A DNA stretch of 64,000 nt from a bacterium (GTDB taxonomy: Bacteria; Bdellovibrionota_C; UBA2361; SZUA-149; JAEUWB01), in assembly GCA_016786595.1 (NCBI GenBank), contig JAEUWB010000054.1, forward strand, positions 41,655 through 105,654, written 5' to 3'. This document shows positions 45,786 through 54,425 of the stretch, piece by piece. The notes beneath the pieces were generated by a model. That model searched no databases, was not told the DNA's origin, and worked only from the letters and a program-made list of their open reading frames with translations. The translations under genes and the position numbers were made by a program. Position 1 is the first letter of the stretch; each line of letters starts with the position of its first letter.

Positions 45786-46493
45786 ATGAACAAGGAAGTA
45801 TTTAGCCGCCTGATCTGGCTACTCTTAGCAATCGTGCTGATATCTTGTAAGCACACGACACCTCTCGACAATGCAAATCGCCACACCGTCAACAGGCAAT
45901 CTCCAGAAGCAGCAATCATGCCCGAACCGCGTGGGCATGAAACGAGTCAAGATCTCGAGAGCATCGCCGCTGAAGATGCGCAGATCCTCACGGATGCTGA
46001 TGGTCGCATGACCATCAGTGGAACGGATTACGACATTGTGATCGATCAGCCTGAAGACATTGTTGGTTTTGGAATCAATCTTTCGACGCAATCGCTCGAT
46101 ACAATTGAAACCAAATTCTATACGATGCACTACGCGACGGCCGATGTCCCCGAATTGCGAAATGCGACTAAGACAGAAGTGCCAGAGATGCTCAGGACGC
46201 TACTTCTCAAGTCAACATCAACGGGGAAAGGGACTAAACTAACCCATAGCTATAAAGCCTTGAGATTATCGTCTGGCCATACTGGAGCACAGCTTACGTT
46301 TACAACAACAAACGAGAATGGATCAGCGAGCACGGAGATTATCGCAATCCACTGCGGAGGAGAGTCCGCCTGGATCATGATTCTCGCACCGACTCGTGAT
46401 GCCGACGGGAACCCCCTCGAAGGGTCTGCGGAAGCTTGTAAGCTAGCAGTGCAAAAAATCTGTAGAACAATCGAAATTCGCACGAAGGCTTAG
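45786..46493 (+). CDS. Hypothetical lipoprotein
   Basis: About 235 residues. The signal peptide ends in lipobox VLISC (Cys about residue 21 from the second ATG); the AAGGAAGG site fits the ATG at 45786 better than that at 45780. The mature chain begins polar and Asp/Thr-rich, followed by an alpha/beta domain (MTISGTDYDIVIDQPEDIVGFGINL ... ESAWIMILAPTRDADGNPLEG). I do not recognise it. Divergent from MmgE/PrpD; a candidate terminator follows. Confidence 0.65.
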   Translation: MNKEVFSRLIWLLLAIVLISCKHTTPLDNANRHTVNRQSPEAAIMPEPRGHETSQDLESIAAEDAQILTDADGRMTISGTDYDIVIDQPEDIVGFGINLSTQSLDTIETKFYTMHYATADVPELRNATKTEVPEMLRTLLLKSTSTGKGTKLTHSYKALRLSSGHTGAQLTFTTTNENGSASTEIIAIHCGGESAWIMILAPTRDADGNPLEGSAEACKLAVQKICRTIEIRTKA

Positions 46494-46516
46494 TGCTCGA
46501 CGTTGAGATTCACTTT

Positions 46517-46577
46517 GAAGCATCGATGCGGATTAATCTTCTGGTTTTGAACACAGGTTAATCTGAATCGATGCTTC
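46517..46577 (+). terminator. Candidate terminator after the lipoprotein gene
   Basis: GAAGCATCGAT / ATCGATGCTTC outer stem (11 bp) plus GATTAA / TTAATC inner pairing, followed by CTCTTTTAATCTTT. The loop is long, so strength is uncertain. Confidence 0.5.
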
Positions 46578-46686
46578 GCTCTTTTAATCTTTAACTGCTG
46601 AAGTAATTAGAAAATAATCTAGCTCGCTGAGAAGAAAGCACCTAAACGTTGTGGTGGAAAACACTATCAAAAACAGTTGAGAAAGC

Positions 46687-46718
46687 TGGCGGTTGCATAT
46701 ATTTCAATGTAACCGCCA
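46687..46718 (-). terminator. Hairpin after the small membrane-protein gene
   Basis: TGGCGGTT / AACCGCCA, 8-bp stem with 16-nt loop, 12 nt after the gene's stop on the minus strand. The T-run is displaced, so termination is only possible. Confidence 0.4.
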
Positions 46719-46729
46719 AAACTCCCTTC

Positions 46730-46909
46730 TCACGAATGAATTCCAGCATCCATTTTTTGGTCCCCCCGGATGCCGTTGCTATGATCATGCGTGCGATGAT
46801 CATACGCGCATAAAGCGCCCCCAGTCATGCACATGACAAACACGATCACACCGGCGAGAATGATCCCTCTCTCGTAGGGATCCATTTTTCTTTTCCTATC
46901 CTTTTTCAT
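46730..46909 (-). CDS. Small single-pass membrane protein with His-rich tail
   Basis: 59 residues from the ATG at 46909, which has AAGGAGAG 6 nt upstream. A basic start (MKKDRKRKMDPYERG) is followed by one transmembrane helix (GIILAGVIVFVMCMTGGALCAY, broken here for brevity as 16-37) and an extracytoplasmic or cytoplasmic tail with HRTHDHSNG. The His/Asp cluster could bind a metal; that is inference. Isolated gene. Confidence 0.6.
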   Translation of the reverse strand: MKKDRKRKMDPYERGIILAGVIVFVMCMTGGALCAYDHRTHDHSNGIRGDQKMDAGIHS

Positions 46910-47239
46910 TACTCTCTCCTTCAACACCACAACGTTTATGGTGTGCCTAAAGCGGATTGCTTCACCTTAGACTCACCATAAAAGTTACTTTTCTACCCGG
47001 CCTGATTGTAAGAGAGCTTAAGAAATAAGCAGTGAATATATCATAAATAAACCCTAATTCAAATCTCGTCCCAAGTTTGAGGAAGGAGGTCAACTAAAAA
47101 TGTTCTCGAATAGGCACTAACTGCCTAATTTTGGCAGATAATTAATACGTGCATTGATATTTACTGCTTGCACGTAAAGTTTATCAAATAAATTTATAGC
47201 TTGGCATCTATATAGCTTAAGAGCTATGATAATTATGTA
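46910..47239. promoter_or_regulatory. Upstream region of the toxin-antitoxin pair
   Basis: AAGGAGG at 47083-47089 precedes a 6-codon frame ATG..TAA (47100-47120, MFSNRH), which could be a leader peptide. Two inverted repeats follow: CTGCC/GGCAG (47121-47137) and ACGTGC/GCACGT (47147-47175); the second is a fair candidate operator for the HigA-like antitoxin. Confidence 0.35.
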
Positions 47240-47595
47240 ATGAGAAGTTGAGTATACCGATGAGTTTGGAACATGGTGGGACAGCTTGAATGCGCAGGAA
47301 CAGATTTCAATCGACGCTAGCATAAGTTTACTAGCTGAGCTTGGACCCAATCTACCCTTTCCTTTCAGCTCAGGCATTAAAAGATCGCGACACGCCCACA
47401 TACGAGAGCTAAGGATACAACATAAAGGCAAACCATATAGGATACTTTATGCATTCGACCCGCGTCGAGTAGCATTGCTCTTGATTGGGGGCAATAAAAA
47501 AAGGAAGGGCGAATTGGTACAAAAAATCGATCTTACAAGCAGATCGGCTATACGATCAACATCTTGAGGAACTTTCAAAAGGAGACAAACTATGA
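47240..47595 (+). pseudogene. HigB/RelE-type (Gp49-like) toxin, frame broken near both ends
   Basis: mRNA-cleaving toxin family. The central frame reads EVEYTDEFGTWWDSLNAQEQ ... SSGIKRSRHAHIRELR ... KPYRILYAFDPRRVALLLIGGNKK, a typical HigB/DUF891 sequence. An ATG at 47240 is out of frame by one base (ATG-A-GAAGTTGAG), and TGA (47241) stands where Met or Trp would be expected. At the other end, an A7 tract (47496-47502) moves the frame. Removing one A restores GRANWYKKSILQADRLYDQ ... EELSKGDKL and a TGA that overlaps the antitoxin ATG (47593-47595). A TTG at 47286 could still give a 93-residue fragment, but this would lack the N-terminus and the normal C-terminus. Likely a decayed or silenced toxin; homopolymer sequencing error is an alternative. 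Confidence 0.7.
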
Positions 47596-47909
47596 GCAAG
47601 CCCTATAAGGACCTCCAAAGTAAAATGAGTGCGAAACAGCGCACAGAAAGTGCAAAGTTGACTAAACAAATGCTGAGCGAAATAGCTCTTTGCGAACTAC
47701 GTCAGTCACTAAAATTGACTCAAAATCAAGTAGCTGAAAGCTTGCAAATTAAACAACCTTCATTAGCAAAGATAGAAAAGCAAAATGACATGTTTATCAG
47801 CACGCTTGCCAGAATTATCAACGCCCTAGGAGGAAAGCTCAAGATCATAGCTGCTTTCCCCGATCAAGAAGTGCTACTCGCGCAATTCACTAAACAAAAT
47901 CGGCATTAG
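47592..47909 (+). CDS. HigA-like antitoxin (XRE helix-turn-helix)
   Basis: 105-residue DNA-binding antitoxin. The HTH segment is [29 protein letters not shown] (about 36-64, listed in parts), followed by a short beta-rich segment [18 protein letters not shown], which is typical of HigA. It should bind the toxin and repress its promoter. AAAGGAG lies 8 nt upstream and its ATG overlaps the ancestral toxin stop (ATGA), the usual coupled layout. Its last 4 nt overlap the converging aspS gene. The intact antitoxin with broken toxin suggests it is being kept for regulation or is simply younger in decay. Confidence 0.85.
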   Translation: MSKPYKDLQSKMSAKQRTESAKLTKQMLSEIALCELRQSLKLTQNQVAESLQIKQPSLAKIEKQNDMFISTLARIINALGGKLKIIAAFPDQEVLLAQFTKQNRH

Positions 47910-49723
47910 GTCTTAGCTTGATTAGCTTCGGTCGCCTTAGCAGTTACCTTAATCGAAAGTTCCTTAAGCTGCTGGTCACCGGCAAGAGACGGCGCACCAA
48001 CCATTAAGTCCACACCCTTTTGCGTCTTTGGAAAAGCAATCACGTCACGAATCGAATCAGCCCCAGCAAGTAACATCACTATGCGGTCTACACCTAAGGC
48101 AATTCCGCCATGCGGTGGTGCTCCAAAGCGCAGCGCTTCGAGCAAGAATCCGAACTTTCGCTCTGCCTCTTCTGTAGAAATCCCCAGCAACGAAAAGACC
48201 TGCGACTGAATATCGGAACGATGAATTCGAATACTTCCGCCGCCAATTTCTTGGCCGTTAAGCACTAAATCATAGGCCTTGGCTCTAAGCTTCGTTGCGT
48301 CAGTCTTAAAAAGACGCAGGTCTTCCTCGGTCTCAATGATCGGACTGGTAAAGGGATGATGAATTGAAGTGTAAGTCTTAGTCTCCTTATCCCAACCAAA
48401 TGCCGGAAAACGATCAACCCAAAGAAAACAAAGCTTCTTAGTATCAATCATGTTGAACTTTTTGGCTAAATGCACGCGTAGCGCACCAAGTGCTGCAGAA
48501 GTCACGTCGTAATCAGCAGCAACCATTAAAAGCGTTTCTCCGCCCTTAAGTCCAAGCTGAGCTTTAAGAGTTGCAGTTTCAGCAGCGGAAATGAATTTTC
48601 CAATTCCCCCCTTAAAGCCATCTCCTTCTAGAACCGACCAGGCCAGTCCCTTGGCGCCATAATTGGCAACAAAAGTTGTAAGTTCCTCAATGTCACTTCG
48701 GCTCAGCGCTTGATCCGGAGACAACACCAAAGTCTTAATGAACCCTTGAGCGCCAATCACGCTCTTAAAAACTTGAAACTCAGTTGACTTAAAAACTTGC
48801 GTTAGATCTTGAAGCTCAAGCCCAAAACGCATATCCGGAGCGTCAACTCCAAAGCGGTTCATGACTTCGTCATAACTCAATCGTGGAAATTTTGGCGTGA
48901 GCTCAACTGCAGCAGCATGCTTCCAAATATTAATCACCAAGCCCTCGACCAAGTCTTTGATGAAATCCTCGGTCGGGAAAGTTGTTTCGATATCAATCTG
49001 GGTAAACTCTGGCTGGCGGTTGGCACGAAAGTCTTCATCACGAAAACAACGCACCACTTGATAGTAACGGTCAAGGCCAGCAATCATTAGCACTTGCTTA
49101 AAAAGCTGCGGCGACTGTGGGAGCGCATAAAATTCCCCGGGACTTAAACGACACGGCACAAGAAAATCGCGTGCTCCTTCGGGGGTAGTTTTAGTCAAAA
49201 ATGGCGTTTCGACTTCAGTAAAACCGTTGGTATCTAGATAACTGCGTGTGGCCTGGTAAACTCGGTGCCGCATGCGTAAAATTTGCTGCATTTTTGGGCG
49301 GCGTAAATCGAGATAGCGATATTTTAAACGCACTTCTTCCTTGAGGTCCTGTGCGTCTTCAATCATAAAGGGCAGAGGCTCGCATTCGGAAAGAATCTTT
49401 AAGCTTGTCACCGAAACTTCAATTTCGCCTGTACCCAAATCCTTTTTCTCTGTTCCTTGTGGGCGTTTCTCCACGCTGCCTGTAATTTGAATTACAAATT
49501 CAGATCTGAGTTTTTCGGCTAAGCTAAACGATTCCTGCGCTTCTGGCTTAAAGACAATTTGCGTGTGACCTGAGTAATCAGCCAGGTCAACAAACACTAG
49601 TCCCCCGTGGTCGCGGCGGCGACGTACCCAGCCTGACAATTTCACAGTTTGACCAATATCACTCGCACGTAAATCTCCTGCACGGTGGGTTCGCATCGCT
49701 TCGATTTCGTAAATATTTTTCAT
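47906..49723 (-). CDS. aspS: Aspartyl-tRNA synthetase, probably non-discriminating (Asp/Asn)
   Basis: Class II aminoacyl-tRNA synthetase of bacterial type, 605 residues. It has an N-terminal OB-fold ([19 protein letters not shown]), class II motif 2 ([18 protein letters not shown]), a GAD insertion (about 285-400) and motif 3 ([11 protein letters not shown]). The anticodon-binding loop has His in RRDHGG and Gly in RPQGT, where strictly Asp-specific enzymes such as the E. coli one have Leu and Lys; in Pseudomonas the His/Gly pair marks a non-discriminating AspRS. If so, Asn-tRNA would be made through Asp-tRNA-Asn and GatCAB. AGGAAG precedes the ATG. Confidence 0.93.
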   Translation of the reverse strand: MKNIYEIEAMRTHRAGDLRASDIGQTVKLSGWVRRRRDHGGLVFVDLADYSGHTQIVFKPEAQESFSLAEKLRSEFVIQITGSVEKRPQGTEKKDLGTGEIEVSVTSLKILSECEPLPFMIEDAQDLKEEVRLKYRYLDLRRPKMQQILRMRHRVYQATRSYLDTNGFTEVETPFLTKTTPEGARDFLVPCRLSPGEFYALPQSPQLFKQVLMIAGLDRYYQVVRCFRDEDFRANRQPEFTQIDIETTFPTEDFIKDLVEGLVINIWKHAAAVELTPKFPRLSYDEVMNRFGVDAPDMRFGLELQDLTQVFKSTEFQVFKSVIGAQGFIKTLVLSPDQALSRSDIEELTTFVANYGAKGLAWSVLEGDGFKGGIGKFISAAETATLKAQLGLKGGETLLMVAADYDVTSAALGALRVHLAKKFNMIDTKKLCFLWVDRFPAFGWDKETKTYTSIHHPFTSPIIETEEDLRLFKTDATKLRAKAYDLVLNGQEIGGGSIRIHRSDIQSQVFSLLGISTEEAERKFGFLLEALRFGAPPHGGIALGVDRIVMLLAGADSIRDVIAFPKTQKGVDLMVGAPSLAGDQQLKELSIKVTAKATEANQAKT

Positions 49724-49737
49724 TGCTTCTTCCTAAC

Positions 49738-50835
49738 CTATGTCGTTTCCTTACTCAAATCTTTTGCTTTTTGAAACTCTTCCTGGGCTTTCGTTCGCTC
49801 TTGCTTGAGCTCATATAAAACACCCAAGTTTGTATGACTTGCTGGGTCATTTGGATTTAATTCCAAGGCTTGCTTGAGTGCCTGCTCGGCGCCGACAAGA
49901 TCACTTAGTTTCAATAAAATCCAGCCCAGTGTTGCCTGTAATGAAAAGTTAGTTGGATGCTTAGTTGCAACTTGACTCAAGACTTCACGGGCTTGCGTAA
50001 AATTTTCGGCTTCGGCTAAGACCAAGGCATATTGCAAGGCGACTTCCGGATTTGTCGAATCTTTTAGATGCGCTGCTGCGAGCAAGTTTCTTGCTGCTTC
50101 AGCGCGACCAGATTTTGCATAAAGCCTGCCCAGCGCAGCTTGCACACGTAAATCTTGCCCCAGCAATAACTCAGCAGCCTTAAGATCTTTTTCGGCACGA
50201 TCATTTTTACCGAGTTCGAGTCCCAAGACCCCCGCGCGAAGATAAGCCTCTGCATAGTCTGACTTTAAAGTCTTGGTCTGCTCATAGAGCTCAAACGCCT
50301 CTTGTTTTTTACCAGCCTTGTCTAAGAGCAGTGCTAAACGAAACTTCGACCCCGCATCTTTCGGCTTAATCTTCACAGCCTCTCTTAACAATTCCTCCGC
50401 ACGCTCAATATCCCCAGAACGTTCATAAACAAGCGCTAACCCCTGCACGGCTTGCACAGTCTCAGGACTTAATTCACGGGCTTTTTCAAAATTTGTCTTT
50501 GCTGCAAGGAGATCGTTCTTGAGATTTGCCAAGACGCCAAGTGCGACATAAAAAAGCGGATCAGGCCGAAGCTCTATCGCTTTTTTATACTGTTCTTCTG
50601 CTTCACTAAGTTGATTTAACTTCTGCAAAGTCAAACCCAAATTGTAATAGGCGTCGGCAAGCTGTGGGCAAGCAGTCAGCGCTGCCGTAAAAGAATTTTT
50701 TGCGTCCTCTGGCCGTTCCATTGCCGCAATGCCCTGACGCACAAGCTGCACAGCTTGCACGCAATCCTCAGCCTGCAAATCACGAGCGACAAGTAGCAAG
50801 GTAAAACTTAAGATGATCGTCTTTAGATTACTCAC
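49738..50835 (-). CDS. Periplasmic or secreted TPR-repeat protein
   Basis: 365 residues with a signal peptide of about 22 (ends LQA) followed by about nine tetratricopeptide repeats (ADAYYNLGLTLQKLNQLSEAEEQYKKAIEL, ...ASHTNLGVLYELKQERTKAQEEFQKAKDL as the last). The helical solenoid probably mediates protein-protein contacts in the periplasm; there is no catalytic domain. GTG start, weak ribosome-binding site. It lies 14 nt upstream of aspS and 9 nt downstream of the aminotransferase, so it is in a run of minus-strand genes. Confidence 0.8.
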   Translation of the reverse strand: MSNLKTIILSFTLLLVARDLQAEDCVQAVQLVRQGIAAMERPEDAKNSFTAALTACPQLADAYYNLGLTLQKLNQLSEAEEQYKKAIELRPDPLFYVALGVLANLKNDLLAAKTNFEKARELSPETVQAVQGLALVYERSGDIERAEELLREAVKIKPKDAGSKFRLALLLDKAGKKQEAFELYEQTKTLKSDYAEAYLRAGVLGLELGKNDRAEKDLKAAELLLGQDLRVQAALGRLYAKSGRAEAARNLLAAAHLKDSTNPEVALQYALVLAEAENFTQAREVLSQVATKHPTNFSLQATLGWILLKLSDLVGAEQALKQALELNPNDPASHTNLGVLYELKQERTKAQEEFQKAKDLSKETT

Positions 50836-50844
50836 AATAAAACA

Positions 50845-52056
50845 TCACTTTTCAATAAAATTTCTAATCAGCTCAAGTGCTCGTGTCAGTCTGGACTCAT
50901 TTTCAACTAAGGCAAAGCGCGCATAGTCTCGCGCTGCTGGGTCAAATCCAAGTCCTGGACAAATTGCGACGGCATTTGATTCAAGTAACATCCGTGCGAA
51001 TTCAGCGCTGCCCTGTTCGCGGAATTTTTGAGGAATTTTTGCCCAGACTAAAAGCCCAGCATGCGCAGGAGTAACTTCGAACCCAAGCTCACTCAAACCA
51101 CTCACTAGTAAGTCGCGACGCGATTGATAAACGTTTTGAATTTCCTTTGCATATTGATCACGGTCTGCAAGGGTTTCGATTGCAGCGATCTGCAAGGGTT
51201 GAAAAATTCCAAAATCAACATAACTCTTCATGCGCTTTAAGGCACTGACTAGCTGCGCATTCCCTACACCAAAACCGACACGCCAACCCGGTGAAGAATA
51301 GGATTTTGAGAGTGAGCAAAATTCAATTGCACATTCCTTTGCACGTGGCACACTGAGTAGACTGGGTAATTGATAATTCAAGCCTAAGCCTGCATAGGCA
51401 AAGTCATGGATCAGGATTAAATTATTGTGAACAGCAAAATCAACCAGTCTTTCAAAGAATTCATGATCGACCACTGTCGTTGTCGGATTGTGCGGAAAAC
51501 TTAAAATCATTGCGCGCGGTCGCGGCCAAGTCTGTAAAATACTATGCTCTAATGCTGCAAAAAACTGGTCCCCTTCAGCGCTTTTGCCGGCAAGTATGCC
51601 TGAAGCTGCTATAGGTAAATCCAAGCCGATAAAATTCCCTCCCGCCAGAAAAACCCCGGCGCGATGCACCGGATATGCTGGGGTTGGCACGATCACGTTA
51701 TCCCCTGTCTGCAGAGTAGTCATCAAGAGATGACTAATGCCTTCCTTAATCCCAAAAGTAACAACAACTTCATGTGCTGCTGAAATTGCGACATCAAACT
51801 TAGCTTGATACCACTCGGCAACCGCCTCACGCAGTTTCTGAATTCCTTGTGAAGATGAATAACGATGATTTTGTGGCCGCAGACTTGCTTGCACAAGCTT
51901 ATCAAGTGCGCGTTGCGGCGGTGCCAAATCAATATTGACTTGGCTTAAGTCTAAAACATCAACCCCGCGTAGACGCAAAGCTTGCACTTCTTCGGCAATT
52001 CGCCCGAGTGGGTACGGCGGCAGTTCATCAATACGGAGCTTAATTGCCTGCGTCAT
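50845..52056 (-). CDS. Class I/II aminotransferase (AlaC / LL-DAP-aminotransferase-like)
   Basis: 403-residue fold-type I PLP enzyme. It has YSSSQGIQKLREAVAEWY, the tyrosine/aspartate of the cofactor pocket (HDFAYAGL), the PLP Lys in SLSKSYSSPGWRVGFGVG, and a C-terminal carboxylate-binding Arg (ARFALVENESR). The SLSKSY segment is typical of the AlaC/YfdZ and LL-diaminopimelate aminotransferase group; alanine, or another amino acid, is the likely substrate. Its start overlaps the lipA stop by ATGA, implying coupling, though no metabolic link is obvious. Confidence 0.85.
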   Translation of the reverse strand: MTQAIKLRIDELPPYPLGRIAEEVQALRLRGVDVLDLSQVNIDLAPPQRALDKLVQASLRPQNHRYSSSQGIQKLREAVAEWYQAKFDVAISAAHEVVVTFGIKEGISHLLMTTLQTGDNVIVPTPAYPVHRAGVFLAGGNFIGLDLPIAASGILAGKSAEGDQFFAALEHSILQTWPRPRAMILSFPHNPTTTVVDHEFFERLVDFAVHNNLILIHDFAYAGLGLNYQLPSLLSVPRAKECAIEFCSLSKSYSSPGWRVGFGVGNAQLVSALKRMKSYVDFGIFQPLQIAAIETLADRDQYAKEIQNVYQSRRDLLVSGLSELGFEVTPAHAGLLVWAKIPQKFREQGSAEFARMLLESNAVAICPGLGFDPAARDYARFALVENESRLTRALELIRNFIEK

Positions 52057-52979
52057 TCTACCACCTGCGTTGCCGCAAAGTTAGGATCTAACTGCTGATC
52101 GGCATGATAGCTGCTACGCACCAGGGGTCCGATTGCAACATGCTTAAAGCCTTTTGCTTTTGCCAGTTTTTCATAATCAGAGAATTCTTCAGGGCTTAAA
52201 TAGCGGGAAACGGGTAGGTGCTCCCGTGTCGGTTGTAAATACTGCCCAGCGGTAAAGCTTTGGACCTGATGCTGCTTACAATCTTCCATTAATGCAGCGA
52301 CCTCGCTTTGCTCTTCCCCTAGACCAAGCATGATTCCAGTCTTAGCAATCACCCCTGGAGCATAGGTCGAAACTACTTGCAATAATTTTAGTGAACGTTG
52401 ATAGCTTGCGCCTGGTCGCACACGGCGATAGAGTCGCGGCACGGTTTCTAAGTTATGATTTAAAACGTCCGGTCTGGCATCGAGGATTTGTCGCAGCGCG
52501 TCAAGATTTCCACGTAAGTCAGGAATGAGGACTTCGACTGTCGCTTGCGGAAGCTCGGTGCGTAGCGCACGAATCGTTTCCACAAAACCTTGCGCCCCAC
52601 CGTCAGCTAAGTCATCGCGCGCAACAGAAGTAACGACAACGTGCTTTAATCCCAGGGTTTGTGCGGCAGCTGCTACGCGCTGGCCTTCGCTACGAAACTC
52701 CTCGGGTTGCATCTCTGGCCGACCTGTGGTGACAGCACAAAATCTACAGCCGCGCGTGCAGATGTCACCCAGGATCATGAAAGTGGCTGTGCCGCGTGAA
52801 AAGCAATCGGAAATATTGGGGCAACGCGCCTCTTCGCAAACGGTGTTAAGCGTAATTGTGCGCAATAGTTTTTTTACGTCACGTGTGGCTGCGTTTGATC
52901 CCGGTGGACGTTTGAGCCATTCAGGCAACGAGACTTGTGGGGCTTGCGGCGAAGAACTATCAGCTAGCACTTTTTCCAA
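52053..52979 (-). CDS. lipA: Lipoyl synthase
   Basis: Radical-SAM enzyme that inserts two sulfurs into octanoyl chains on E2 and H proteins. 308 residues with the auxiliary cluster motif CEEARCPNISDC (C-x4-C-x5-C), the radical-SAM CTRGCRFC (CxxxCxxC), and GLKHVVVTSVARDDLADGGA. The SSYHAD at about 292-297 matches the C-terminal RSSYHA/E motif that ligates the auxiliary cluster via Ser. TTG start. No lipB neighbour in the window. Confidence 0.95.
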   Translation of the reverse strand: MEKVLADSSSPQAPQVSLPEWLKRPPGSNAATRDVKKLLRTITLNTVCEEARCPNISDCFSRGTATFMILGDICTRGCRFCAVTTGRPEMQPEEFRSEGQRVAAAAQTLGLKHVVVTSVARDDLADGGAQGFVETIRALRTELPQATVEVLIPDLRGNLDALRQILDARPDVLNHNLETVPRLYRRVRPGASYQRSLKLLQVVSTYAPGVIAKTGIMLGLGEEQSEVAALMEDCKQHQVQSFTAGQYLQPTREHLPVSRYLSPEEFSDYEKLAKAKGFKHVAIGPLVRSSYHADQQLDPNFAATQVVE

Positions 52980-52999
52980 GGTTCAAATTCACTCGATAG

Positions 53000-53725
53000 C
53001 TATTCAACAACAGGACATAAGAGCGACTGAAAATCAATTGCGCGACGCACATCTCCAGTGATTTTAGTTTTCTGCGAGAGAATCGCCAGTTGGGGATTAA
53101 GTTCACCATTGACAATCTGGAGAAAATCGCGATTTTGCATACTCAAAATCACTTCAGCTTCTTCGCGCCGATTTACGACGTCCAACTGTTGGCCAACATT
53201 TAAGGTCCAAATCCCGCCTTGATTGCCTTTCAATTCGATGCGGTAACTACCTTTTAAAGCCTCGCGCAAAGTGTCTGACAAAACGTCGAAGCGATATAAA
53301 ATTTCGGATTGAAAAAATTCTTTTGTGCTCTCGACTTTTGATTGCCAAGGCAAACATGATTTTTCGTCTTCTTCGAGTGGTTCACCGCGCTCAAGGTCAA
53401 ATATTTCCTGCGCAAAAGGATCTTCTTCTCCTTCGCTAACAGTTTCACCTTCGATTGGTTCTTCGCTAGAAACGGCTTCATCGCCGGCAGTAACGCCTTG
53501 CTTGCTTAATTGTGCTGGTGGTTGAATCAGGCGCGAGCGTGGCGGTAAAGATTCTGCCTCGTCATCATCTTGGTCAAACTCCGTGCTTGCCCCGGACAAC
53601 TCACGGTTATCGACAATCTCTTCGCCTTCAATGCTCGGCCCATCGGTATAAAGTTCGCCTTCGTTAGTATCTGACTTTGAAACAAACGAACGGAGCCAAT
53701 TTTTCGAAATTATTGCAGCTATCAT
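53000..53725 (-). CDS. SCP2-domain-like protein with long acidic N-terminus
   Basis: 241 residues. Residues ~20-140 are highly acidic and low-complexity (Glu/Asp/Ser/Pro). The C-terminal ~105 residues (FRYDVLSDTLRE-like ILYRFDVLSDTL, GSYRIELKGNQGGIWTLNVGQQLDVVNRREEAEVILSMQNRDFLQIVNGELNPQ) have the pattern of a sterol-carrier/SCP2-type lipid-binding domain: beta-hairpins then a 'D(F)LQIVNGELNP' loop. A lipid-handling or putative adaptor role is inferred. It lies upstream of lipA and is divergent from coaE, with only 40 nt between starts. Confidence 0.65.
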   Translation of the reverse strand: MIAAIISKNWLRSFVSKSDTNEGELYTDGPSIEGEEIVDNRELSGASTEFDQDDDEAESLPPRSRLIQPPAQLSKQGVTAGDEAVSSEEPIEGETVSEGEEDPFAQEIFDLERGEPLEEDEKSCLPWQSKVESTKEFFQSEILYRFDVLSDTLREALKGSYRIELKGNQGGIWTLNVGQQLDVVNRREEAEVILSMQNRDFLQIVNGELNPQLAILSQKTKITGDVRRAIDFQSLLCPVVE

Positions 53726-53742
53726 ATCCTTGAAACTTTATG

Positions 53743-53748
53743 TATAAT
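53743..53748 (+). promoter_or_regulatory. -10 element of coaE
   Basis: TATAAT 17 nt before the coaE ATG, with no clear -35. The resulting leader would be only about 10 nt, and no Shine-Dalgarno is visible, so coaE may be translated from a leaderless or near-leaderless message. Confidence 0.4.
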
Positions 53749-53765
53749 ATAAGCAGTCTATTTAT

Positions 53766-54425
53766 ATGCCCGATTCAATCACAGTACCAGCATGGCACCG
53801 AAAAGTCGTAGCCGTTACAGGCTCGATCGGGAGTGGTAAGTCTAGCGTAACTAAACTGTTTCGTGAATTAGGCGCCTATACTCTAGCATCTGATGACCTG
53901 GCTCGGCGAGTGGTTGCAGCAAATGGTCAGGCATTAAAGAAAATATCCGAGACTTTTGGTGCGGGTTTAATTTCCAAAGACGGTGTTCTTGATCGCCAAG
54001 CGCTCGGGAAAATTGTCTTTTTGGACCCGGCTGCCTTAAAAAAACTTGAGGCAATTACTCATCCCGTGATTCGCGCTCTTGCTGACGAAGAATTTACGGA
54101 GGCATTTAAAAATCCATATCCACTTTTCGTCTATGATGTGCCACTTTTATTTGAAGCAGGCTTAGCTGTGCTCGATAAAAGAGATCGCCAAAATAATGGA
54201 TTTAAAAAAATAATTGTCGTTTATGCCGATCGTCAAACCTGCATTCGGAGATTAGTCGAGCAGCGTGGCATGTCCCTAGCAGAAGCTGAACAAAGAATCG
54301 CGGCACAACTGCCAATCGAAGAAAAAATCAAGTATGCTGATATTGTGATCGACAATAGTGGCACATTAGACGAATTGAAATTTAAGGTTTTGGAAATTTT
54401 CAAGGAGCTGACTACCCATGCGTAG
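53766..54425 (+). CDS. coaE: Dephospho-CoA kinase
   Basis: Last step of CoA synthesis: phosphorylates the 3'-hydroxyl of dephospho-CoA with ATP. 219 residues with P-loop GSIGSGKSS (19-27), the substrate-binding SDDLARRVV, the lid DRQALGKIVF and IEEKIKYADIVIDNSG near the C-terminus, all in CoaE order. The first ~11 residues are an extra N-terminal extension. The gene overlaps purN by 8 nt (the CoaE stop lies in the purN start region), so the two are coupled. Confidence 0.93.
   Translation: MPDSITVPAWHRKVVAVTGSIGSGKSSVTKLFRELGAYTLASDDLARRVVAANGQALKKISETFGAGLISKDGVLDRQALGKIVFLDPAALKKLEAITHPVIRALADEEFTEAFKNPYPLFVYDVPLLFEAGLAVLDKRDRQNNGFKKIIVVYADRQTCIRRLVEQRGMSLAEAEQRIAAQLPIEEKIKYADIVIDNSGTLDELKFKVLEIFKELTTHA

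Noticed and set aside
47117..47431. 104-codon minus-strand frame across the toxin gene
   Set aside because: Shadow of the toxin's plus-strand coding; no ribosome-binding site.
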